Part shown: in pieces, positions 58,401 through 64,000 of the stretch | Position numbering within the stretch: position 1 is the stretch's first letter | Layout: every line of letters begins with the position of its first letter | Origin: JBMYZL01 sp965661765 | GTDB lineage: Bacteria; Bacteroidota; Bacteroidia; Flavobacteriales_D; Sanyastnellaceae | Length of the DNA: 64,000 nucleotides | Direction of reading: 5' to 3' | NCBI GenBank assembly: GCA_965661765.1 | Contig: CBFIFE010000003.1 | Span: 40,183 to 104,182 of the forward strand | The notes under the pieces: model-generated | Database searches by the model: none | What the model saw: only the letters and a program-made list of their open reading frames with translations | What the model was told of the DNA's origin: nothing | Translations under genes and position numbers: made by a program

Positions 58401-60051
58401 ATTATCAGAAATGCCATTTGCATGCGGTGATGCAGTTTCATTTGACAACTACGATTATGAGACGGTGCAAATCGGCTCGCAGTGTTGGTTCGCCGAAAAC
58501 CTCCGCACGGAACATTACGCGAACGGTGACGCAATTACGGGCAATTTGAGCGCCTCGGAATGGACTTCGACATCCTCTGGGGCGCAGGCAATCTATGACA
58601 ACGACGTGTTGTATCTAGAGACTTTCGGCCGCCTGTACAACTGGTATGCTGTTGACGACTCTCGCGGCCTTTGTCCGAGCGGCTGGCACGTTCCTACGGA
58701 CGGCGAATGGATGACCCTTGAAATGGAGCTGGGCATGACCTCCTCAGAGGCCAATTCAACTGGCTGGCGGGGAACTGACCAAGGTGCCCAGTTGAAGGCC
58801 TCTCCTTCATGCGACCCCAGCTGGAACGGCACGAACATTTCGGGTTTTTCGGCGTTGCCAGGGGGGTATCGCTACGCCAACCTTGGCCACTTCAGCTTTG
58901 CAGGAGACCGCGGCTACTGGTGGAGCGCTTCGCAGAATGCTTCTTCTTACCCATGGTGCCGGTTCCTGTATTCAGACGATGACTTTGTCAATCGGTACAG
59001 CGGTAGCACCAACGGCTTCATCCCCCAGGGCGGCTTTTCCGTTCGCTGCTTGAGGGAAGCTGATGCCGGTGGCAGTTCGGCGAGCGTACCGACGGTGAGC
59101 AGCGCTGCAACGTCTGATTTAGCGGAGACGACTGCGACGTTGAACGGCGAGGTGATCTCGCATGGAGGGGACATGGTGTCGGCGACAGGCTTTATTGTGG
59201 GTGCAGATTCGACTCTAGCAACCACTAACGATGCCTCGGGCTCGGGCACGAGCTGCGCGTTCACAGCTTCGTTGGCGGGGCTGACTGGCGGTGCGAGGTA
59301 TTATTTCTCTGCCTACGCGACAAATGGCGAAGGCACGGCTTACGGTGACACGTTGTGTTTCACGACGGAAACTGAGGCAGCGTCCTTTGCCTGCGGCCCG
59401 TCGACGGTGACGTATGACGGTCACGCTTACGAGACGGTGCAAATCGGCTCGCAGTGCTGGTTCGCCGAGAACCTCCGCACGGAACACTACGCCAACGGCG
59501 ACGCGATTCCGGGCAATTTGAGCGACTCAGAATGGACTTCGACATCCTCTGGGGCGCAAATTGTATACGGGGAAGGTACTTCTACGTTCTATGATGGCAG
59601 CGATGACGAATCGGCCAACTTGGAGGCTTATGGCCGCCTGTACAACTGGTATGCTGTTGACGACTCCCGCGGCCTTTGTCCGAGCGGCTGGCACGTTCCG
59701 ACGGACAGCGAATGGATGATCCTTGAAATGGAGCTGGGCATGACCTCCTCAGAGGCTAATTCAACTGGCTGGCGGGGAACCGACCAAGGTGCCCAGTTGA
59801 AGGCCTCTCCTTCAGGCTACCCCAGCTGGAACGGCACGAACACTTCTGGTTTTTTGGCGTTGCCGGGGGGCTGGCGCTACGACGATGGTGCCTACAACAG
59901 TGGAGGAGCCCACGGCTGCTGGTGGAGCGCTTCTCCCAGTGGTACGTATTACGCATGGCGCCGATACCTCTACTCCAGCTTTGACGGTGTCCTTCGGAGC
60001 CGCGACGGCCAGCGTAACGGCTTTTCCGTTCGCTGCTTGAGGGACGAATAG
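55495..60051 (+). CDS. Large Cys-repeat surface protein with SprB-like modules, internal dockerin-like unit and two FISUMP domains
   Basis: A 1,518-aa protein with signal peptide KRLLLFAGCLMAFAGAQAQ. Residues about 21-202 are one copy of the repeat module found five times in the 11.8-kb protein (TYRVYADFT, ELEFDSWLTIGA, GGSWFVTF, LQVLVAQLT). Residues about 235-400 hold two SprB-like modules (SCNGETDGVISGTATGGTG). About twelve Cys-repeat units follow to residue 892. A dockerin-like unit (CFGDFNDDGERGTEDLLQLL, AVFGTPC) lies at about residues 942-970, inside the protein instead of at its end. Two FISUMP domains (VQIGSQCWFAENLRTEHY; CPSGWHVPTD) follow at 976-1189 and 1299-1518, joined by a fibronectin III-like linker. 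Predicted surface-exposed; no T9SS type A tail visible. Confidence 0.85.
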   Translation: MKRLLLFAGCLMAFAGAQAQFTGFSVELVQEHTGDIAVLDGHSTYRVYADFTNATDRVSALFGDAATPLTLTSETGFYQSSAGGDFGTAINEGVFGFIPELEFDSWLTIGAENSGQAESGISQVGMTAALAEFNAGGNLNLNTPNGGSWFVTFGNSNAIAGEDLQVLVAQLTVQTAFSGSFNIQVFNEGVQANEEIIEASCFSTDPSAVFGCTDPEATNYVDGATDQCGACTYPCTLAISVNANDGTSCFGEDDAAVSLVQNGAQLGILYSHPILGDGTPYLANASFINLEAGDYTVNAVDGAGCTSEITFTVEEPDPIVVTASVSDPISCNGETDGVISGTATGGTGAFAYSLASTFDVTTDVLMFDGLGAGLYTVYVQDENGCTGSTGPLELDQPADSDSDGVCDIDEIAGCTNPSACNFAPFATEDDGSCLFDDYDGDGVCNEFEVEGCTFSLACNYNPEATDDDGSCEFYCPGCTDETACNYDSGAIQEDGSCQYPADLHGLDYVDCDGICITDSDFDGVCDEEETFGCTDEEACNYLEEATQDDGGCLVPNSASCEVCEGASIVVADADGDGVCDADEVDGCTDEAACNFDPAATEDDGSCTHPVDLCGESYFDCSCECLHDADGDEVCDEAEIAGCQDPIACNFNAEATDPAPCETTSCAGCIYPFACNYDPDAVYADGSCEFGTCAGCTDPAACNFNPTVSEDDGTCAYLDECGVCGGEGPAEGFYCDGTCVDSDGDGVCDVDEAGCMDEAACNYNAFVNEDDGSCTYADDCIDCDGECFDLNANQICDCQEILGCLDETACNYDTLANVDSGACLYPEPNLDCNGNCLNDADEDGVCDEQDSCPFDPQNDIDGDGICAPDEVGGCTDQTACNYNAVATDDDGSCILVEAAVDSAYNQGFSDGMVAGVESIVAEEFCGEGTIWDSGFELCIPLDCFGDFNDDGERGTEDLLQLLAVFGTPCPLSEMPFACGDAVSFDNYDYETVQIGSQCWFAENLRTEHYANGDAITGNLSASEWTSTSSGAQAIYDNDVLYLETFGRLYNWYAVDDSRGLCPSGWHVPTDGEWMTLEMELGMTSSEANSTGWRGTDQGAQLKASPSCDPSWNGTNISGFSALPGGYRYANLGHFSFAGDRGYWWSASQNASSYPWCRFLYSDDDFVNRYSGSTNGFIPQGGFSVRCLREADAGGSSASVPTVSSAATSDLAETTATLNGEVISHGGDMVSATGFIVGADSTLATTNDASGSGTSCAFTASLAGLTGGARYYFSAYATNGEGTAYGDTLCFTTETEAASFACGPSTVTYDGHAYETVQIGSQCWFAENLRTEHYANGDAIPGNLSDSEWTSTSSGAQIVYGEGTSTFYDGSDDESANLEAYGRLYNWYAVDDSRGLCPSGWHVPTDSEWMILEMELGMTSSEANSTGWRGTDQGAQLKASPSGYPSWNGTNTSGFLALPGGWRYDDGAYNSGGAHGCWWSASPSGTYYAWRRYLYSSFDGVLRSRDGQRNGFSVRCLRDE
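58459..60045 (+). repeat. Tandem duplication of the FISUMP-coding segment
   Basis: The stretches starting GAGACGGTGCAAATCGGCTC at 58459 and 59431 remain close to identical in DNA over long runs, including the third codon positions (e.g. GGCCGCCTGTACAACTGGTA and CCGAGCGGCTGGCACGTTCC in both). The unit is about 1 kb. Confidence 0.75.
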
Positions 60052-60235
60052 GAGTGGCGATTGTGGTTTTTAGAGGCCACCGATAGAGGTAGGTCGGTGC
60101 AATCGATGTTGTGTTGTTATAATTCAGGGATCGATTGGCCCCACTGTACACGAGGCCTTTTAGCTCTTTTTCATCCTGCGCAGCAATGCTCAATTGGGCA
60201 AGTAATTTCAAGCCAATTGCATATAAATTTGCGAT
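60052..60235. other. Intergenic region between the 1,518-aa gene and the accessory tract
   Basis: No gene seen. It holds two inverted repeats: CAATCGAT/ATCGATTG (60100-60107, 60130-60137) and CAATTGGGC/GCCAATTG (60191-60199, 60212-60219), the latter just before a TAAATTTG element. No T-run terminator is evident after the stop at 60051. Confidence 0.5.
60191..60231 (+). promoter_or_regulatory. Candidate regulated promoter: inverted repeat beside TAAATTTG
   Basis: TAAATTTG at 60224-60231 is a perfect TAnnTTTG; 4 nt later an ATG (60236) opens the disrupted nuclease gene. The inverted repeat CAATTGGGC-N12-GCCAATTG sits directly upstream, where a repressor could block the promoter. Confidence 0.45.
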
Positions 60236-60620
60236 ATGCGATTGTCACATATCCTTGGTGAGCTCAATTCCTAAGAGAAGAAGCAGTTCTTGAATGTCCT
60301 TGAAAATCTGGCGGAAAGGTCACAAAAAAAGGGGGGAGGTAGAGTCCTTGCTCGATGATTCTGATGCAGACGCATTAAAGAATGCTGAAGAAGAAGTGAT
60401 CTCACGGGTGTTTACAGTTGAGAGATGAATATCGCGAGTATGTAGCCGCAGAGTTCGAGGACGTTTCTAGCCATACCGGAATCATCACGAACATTTTGTC
60501 ACGTGATGGCAATGCTGTGATGTCGGGGAGTTGGTTTGATAAATTGTATGCGGCAGAAATCGAAAAGCTCCTGAATTCTATCGAGTATCTGAAGACCGCA
60601 TTGGTAGGCGGAGGAGGTGA
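60236..60620 (+). pseudogene. Disrupted 5' part of the PD-(D/E)XK nuclease gene
   Basis: Protein-like sequence continues across three frames. From ATG 60236 frame 2 reads MRLSHILGELNS, hits TAA at 60272, then continues EKKQFLNVLENLAERS to the homopolymer AAAAAAAGGGGGG near 60326. Frame 3 then reads VESLLDDSDADALKNAEEEV to TGA at 60426. Frame 1 reads RDEYREYVAAEFEDVSS and onward to about 60615, where frame 3 takes over as the long downstream reading frame. One in-frame stop and about three frame changes in 400 nt indicate decay or sequence errors in what was one N-terminal domain. Confidence 0.55.
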
Positions 60621-62093
60621 TTGTTTGAGCACAGGTTGCGGGATTACAGGATTTATTTGCGTTGCGTCGAAAAGGCTTTCCTCAATGACGAGGAAAATAA
60701 TCAGGAGGCCAAAATCACGTCAGACGAGGCGTCCATTCTTGGTGTCTTGTCGAAGGAAATGGGGTTGTCTTCGCAGGAAGTCGCTGAAATCAATTACATG
60801 ATTGTACCACTTGTCAAGCAAGATCTCCATGATGTTTTGGACTATGTGAGGAAGGCGGGTTTGGGCTTCATTCAACGAAAGTCGGGAACCTTGTTTGTTC
60901 CAGACGAAATGGTCAAAATCTTTCGAGCGATCCACGGAAAGGAAGTAGCTGACAAGTATTATCGCAGCATGCTGAAGTTGTTGAAGGAGAGCGAGGTGAA
61001 CATGGTATGCAAACAGCATGGACTTCCGATGAGAGGCATTGAGATGAGCGTCAAAATCCGTGCGATCATCGAGGCGGGCATTTCTTTTTCGGAGTGTTTC
61101 GTTGAAGGCATCTACAAGCCTGAGGACAACCAAAATGAACGAAAGAAGCGATTGAATGAAATCTGCACAGCCGGATTTTCAGGGTTGAAGCTGTCAGGAT
61201 CCACGTTGCATGACAAGGTTCAAAGCATCATCGTCCACTTTCATGAAGTGGAGAGAGACGATCACATTGACATCGGAGTGACAGGATACGATGGTTTGCT
61301 TCGTGACCTCTCCGAAGCTATGCCTGAGCTGGCGAATCGATTGAGAGATGAGTTCCAATTTCAAGAAGACAACATATTAAAATCCGAGTTCCTAACAAAC
61401 AGAGGAATCATGCCCCGTGACATCTTAGAGCTCATGACGTCGGATGAGCTCAAGGGTTTTTGCACAAAGATGGGCATTTCAAGACGAGGAAATGAGGCGC
61501 TCAACGCACTCGATTATTACAAAGATGCGGACAATCTCCTTCAAGAGAATTATTCGCTTTTGGCGGCTCGTGATTTGCGCGGACTGAAGGAACTTGGGAT
61601 TGCTCTGAGAGAGGCTGACCTCGGCAGTAAGTTTGAAGAAGTTACTAAACAGCTCCTGCTAGATTTGGGGTTGAGAGTTGATGAAGACTTGAGGAAATCC
61701 ATCAACACATCAAAGAGCAAAGTCGATATTCTACTGTCCGATGGAAATGATGAAATCATTTTGATTGAGTGCAAATCAGCGAAAGATGTCAACTACTCCA
61801 AATTTTCGAGCCTTACGAGACAAATGAAGTCTTATCGCGATCTCATTGAAGGAAAGGGATATCGAGTCGTGAAGAGCTTATTGGTCGCTCCGGACTTTTC
61901 AGATGACTTTGTCAATGCAGTGGAATTGGAGTACGAGTTGAATCTGACGTTGATTCCTGCAGAATCCCTCCAGTCCATTCACAAGGCGTTCAGCGAACGG
62001 AAGGCACAAGCGAAGTTTCCTTACAAGATGCTTGCCCATGCTCGCGATGTAGTGCTCAATCCGGATCGGATCATTAAGGCGTTGAGCAGGTAG
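60621..62093 (+). CDS. Restriction-endonuclease-like protein (PD-(D/E)XK nuclease), C-terminal intact part
   Basis: A 490-aa open frame starting at TTG, probably only the larger part of an original longer protein. The C-terminal third carries a PD-(D/E)XK core: SKFEEVTKQLLLDLG, then D369 in SKVDILLS and E383-C-K385 in ILIECKSAKD, followed by SLTRQMKSYRDLI. The rest is mainly helical and unrecognised. AGGAGGTGA stands directly before the TTG, an unusually perfect Shine-Dalgarno match. A voltage-gated K+ channel gene begins 25 nt downstream. Possible role in phage defence or DNA repair; inference only. Confidence 0.7.
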   Translation: MFEHRLRDYRIYLRCVEKAFLNDEENNQEAKITSDEASILGVLSKEMGLSSQEVAEINYMIVPLVKQDLHDVLDYVRKAGLGFIQRKSGTLFVPDEMVKIFRAIHGKEVADKYYRSMLKLLKESEVNMVCKQHGLPMRGIEMSVKIRAIIEAGISFSECFVEGIYKPEDNQNERKKRLNEICTAGFSGLKLSGSTLHDKVQSIIVHFHEVERDDHIDIGVTGYDGLLRDLSEAMPELANRLRDEFQFQEDNILKSEFLTNRGIMPRDILELMTSDELKGFCTKMGISRRGNEALNALDYYKDADNLLQENYSLLAARDLRGLKELGIALREADLGSKFEEVTKQLLLDLGLRVDEDLRKSINTSKSKVDILLSDGNDEIILIECKSAKDVNYSKFSSLTRQMKSYRDLIEGKGYRVVKSLLVAPDFSDDFVNAVELEYELNLTLIPAESLQSIHKAFSERKAQAKFPYKMLAHARDVVLNPDRIIKALSR

Positions 62094-62118
62094 GGGCTCT
62101 TTCAGGATCTGAGGTGAC

Positions 62119-62899
62119 ATGACAGGGATAACCGGCAGAGTTTTAGAATACATGGCCTTGGGCGTTGTGTTCTTGAGCGTAATCGTTTTGGTTGTCGAAC
62201 CTGTGACGGGATTTCCTGCACGTGTTTACGAGTTGTTGAGCTATGCCAGTGATTTTTGTGCGCTGTTCTTTGTCACAGAGTATGTCCTCAGGCTCGCACT
62301 AACCCAGAAAGATGGATGGTCGTGGAGGCGGTTAACGAGTTACGTTTTGAGTTTTTTTCGGGCTCATTGACTTGGTCAGCGTATTGCCCACCATTTTGCC
62401 GATTGCTTTTGGAACCAATCTTGGGGGTGTCAAGATATTCCGTATTCTCCGAGTCTTTCGGATCATCAAGTTTGGGCGCTATAGTCGGTCGGTACAAATG
62501 CTAGGGGGAGGAGTCATCGTGTCTGTCCGCTATGCACTGTTCTCAACGCTATTCGTCTCATTATTTGTCATCCTGTTTTCAGCTTCGAGCATGTACTACC
62601 TCGAGCGTGATGCCCAGCCCGATGCATTCAAGGACATTCCATCGACGTTTTGGTGGGCTATGGCGACTTTGACCACGGTTGGGTACGGTGATGTCCACCC
62701 GATTACGACTGGAGGCAAGATGTTTGCGTCGGTTGTGGCCTTGACAGGAATAGGTTTGGTTGCCATTCCTACGGGTGTGCTGAGTGCGGCTTTCACAAAG
62801 CGTATCGCTGAAGAACGTATGGGCAAGACTCAGTTCACGATACAGAAAGGAATCACTGACAGGAGTCTATCAAGTGGTGTTGGAACGGATAGGTTTTGA
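62119..62899 (+). pseudogene. Voltage-gated K+ channel gene with a frameshift in a T7 run
   Basis: Two frames together encode a six-helix Kv-like channel of about 260 residues. The first part runs from MTGITGRVLEYMALGVVF through S1-S3 and stops at TGA 62368. Removing one T from the T7 run at 62352-62358 restores SYVLSFFGLIDLVSVLP and joins the second frame (62372-62899), which has the S4 arginines RILRVFRIIKFGRYSRS, the S5-P-S6 unit and selectivity filter TTVGYGD. No cyclic-nucleotide domain is visible. It is annotated as interrupted; sequencing error or slippage-dependent expression are alternatives. Confidence 0.8.
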
Positions 62900-63157
62900 C
62901 CAATTTGTCCTCGAGTTGTGACCTCAAGGCATTCTTTTTTCGACTCGAGAAGTGAATCTTGGTGGCATCAACGCATAAGTTTGCCGAAGAACTCTTGTAA
63001 GGCCATGCTGAATGTCGGCGATGTGCTTCGGGTGAATCGACCCCGCTCATGTTTCAAAAATGGAGCCTCTTTTTCTCCCCTTCTCGGTTTGAACTGTGCT
63101 TTAAGAGGGAAAACCAGCAGGTGCACACATAGCCTAAATAAAAATCCACCCAAAGTA
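62900..63157. other. Intergenic region between the channel and the DUF4468 gene
   Basis: No convincing gene. Contains CTCGAGTTG (62910-62918) and CGACTCGAG (62941-62949), an inverted repeat with one mismatch that may end channel transcription. Small minus-strand open frames here look like chance. Confidence 0.4.
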
Positions 63158-63856
63158 ATGAAAGTGATGAAAAATCTGATCGCAATTATTGCAATTTTTA
63201 CGACTTCCTGTCAAGTTTTCTCGCAAACTAAGAGTATCGAATTGCAAAACATGTCTCGGAGATATCAAGACGGAGAGTTTACAGTTGACACGTACAAGCA
63301 GTACGCGCAAGTTTGGCAAGATTTATTAGAGGATTTAGGAGGGTATCCAAGTTTACCTTATGACACCGCAAGCGAGACAATGAAGTTTGAGAGTGTTACA
63401 GAGCTTGGGGTAACAAAAGAAATCATCTTTGAGCGGATACTTGAATGGGCAGCTATAAATTTTAATCATCTGGATGCGGTGTTACATTACAAAAGTTTGC
63501 AGTCCGGTAAAATCATTTTAAAGGGCTATTTTGATGTTACGCACCGAAGAGATTTGCAAAACTTTTGGGGTAACTCAAAGGAGAACTTCACGCAAACAAC
63601 TTGTTATCAGACCTACGTTTTCACAATAAAAAATGGCAGGCTGAAAACCCAGATATCAAATATCAGATATGAATTCAATTCGTTCGGTGAATCTTTCGAG
63701 GTTTCAATTGACAATATGTACCCAATAACAAATTTTGGAAGTAATCAGTGGAAAGAAAAGCTGGACCTACTGAATCAAACAAACCTGAAAATCACAAGGC
63801 TATCGGAAAATTTGATTGCCTACATCGAGAGCTACAACAACGACTATGATTTTTAA
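63158..63856 (+). CDS. DUF4468-like (TBP-fold) secreted protein
   Basis: A 232-aa protein with signal peptide NLIAIIAIFTTSCQVFSQ; the Cys in TTSC might serve as a lipobox but the spacing is atypical. The middle (IIFERILEWAAINFNHLDAV, then LHYKSLQSGKIILKGYFDV, about residues 87-125) matches the DUF4468 pattern of an N-terminal helix followed by strands. Function unknown. The coding sequence is visibly richer in A and T than the rest of the window. ATG 63158 and 63167 are both possible starts; the frame further upstream is not protein-like. Confidence 0.68.
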   Translation: MKVMKNLIAIIAIFTTSCQVFSQTKSIELQNMSRRYQDGEFTVDTYKQYAQVWQDLLEDLGGYPSLPYDTASETMKFESVTELGVTKEIIFERILEWAAINFNHLDAVLHYKSLQSGKIILKGYFDVTHRRDLQNFWGNSKENFTQTTCYQTYVFTIKNGRLKTQISNIRYEFNSFGESFEVSIDNMYPITNFGSNQWKEKLDLLNQTNLKITRLSENLIAYIESYNNDYDF

Positions 63857-63863
63857 TGGTTAA

Positions 63864-64000
63864 CTGGATCTTGCGGCATGATGTTTGCTTCAATAGTTCC
63901 TTTGACAGGAATAGAGTTGGTTGTCATCCCTACGAGACTACTATTTGCGGCTTTCAGAAAGCGTATCGCTGAAGAACATAGGGGCATGATGCAAATCACG
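63864..64000 (+). pseudogene. Truncated second copy of the K+ channel C-terminus
   Basis: Reading in one frame from ACTGGA, the sequence encodes GMMFASIVPLTGIELVVIPT then AAFRKRIAEE, co-linear with GKMFASVVALTGIGLVAIPT then AAFTKRIAEE of the channel at 62706-62842; 28 of 42 codons give the same residue. The pore and everything upstream are missing; the copy runs off the right edge. Confidence 0.75.

Noticed and set aside
62853..63153. Minus-strand fragments that could be a transposase remnant
   Set aside because: No DDE or HUH motif, no terminal inverted repeats and only 60-residue pieces.
62918..63157. Long N-terminal extension of the DUF4468 protein
   Set aside because: The extension is not protein-like and would bury the signal peptide; start placed at 63158.

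Overview
The window looks like chromosome from a free-living, aquatic-type member of the Bacteroidota, most likely Flavobacteriales of the Cryomorphaceae/Schleiferiaceae kind. The evidence is: secreted proteins with type IX secretion (T9SS) type A tails; huge Cys-rich surface proteins with GCTDxxACNYxxxAxxDDGSC repeats and SprB-like modules; families common in Bacteroidota (BT_3928-like DoxX protein, DUF1599, DUF4468, HEXXGH-type M49 peptidase, LON-N domain protein, the MutA/MutB methylmalonyl-CoA mutase pair); and promoters of the TAnnTTTG type instead of Shine-Dalgarno-led starts. Genus and species cannot be fixed from the sequence alone. I see no rRNA, tRNA, CRISPR array or intact insertion sequence.

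Layout. 1-11.7 kb: tail of a Cys-repeat surface protein, a PagL-like lipid A deacylase, mazG, a lipoprotein, an M1 peptidase, an EamA transporter, a PadR-PspC pair, ribD-folD and ffh. 11.8-19.6 kb: one 2,590-aa repetitive surface protein. 19.7-25.7 kb: a DUF493 pair, then argS with two guanidine-modifying hydrolases and a lipoprotein in one minus-strand string, and a LON-N protein. 25.7-30.7 kb: HtrA protease, then a four-gene sulfur operon (TauE/SafE exporter, MBL-rhodanese protein, two YeeE/YedE half-transporters). 30.8-35.6 kb: 2OG-Fe(II) oxygenase, two glycosyltransferases and an LptF/LptG permease in an overlapping string. 35.6-45.5 kb: M49 peptidase, a T9SS choice-of-anchor B protein, folP, DUF1599, the BT_3928-like protein, an orphan DppB-like permease, a class IV aminotransferase, a HAD phosphatase and CsaA. 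45.5-53.4 kb: mutA-mutB, fmt, a MATE transporter, a TrmH-family methylase, HU and a thioesterase. 53.5-60.1 kb: a T9SS starch-binding-like protein and a second (1,518-aa) Cys-repeat protein that ends in a tandem FISUMP duplication. 60.1-64 kb: an AT-richer accessory tract with a frameshifted PD-(D/E)XK nuclease gene, a frameshifted voltage-gated K+ channel, a DUF4468 protein and a truncated second channel copy.

How it works together. Most of the window is housekeeping (folate, riboflavin, tRNA charging, formylation, SRP targeting, lipopolysaccharide handling, propionyl-CoA use) interleaved with outward-facing proteins. Three proteins (left edge, 11.8 kb, 55.5 kb) share Cys repeats and a dockerin-like module bracketed by cysteines, which looks like a surface-anchoring or sorting scheme different from the classical T9SS type A tail of two neighbours. 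At least a dozen genes have the -7 element only 4-8 nt before the start codon, implying leaderless mRNAs. The most unusual tract is 60-64 kb, where a nuclease gene lies directly upstream of an ion channel gene; both are interrupted, and part of the channel is duplicated downstream.
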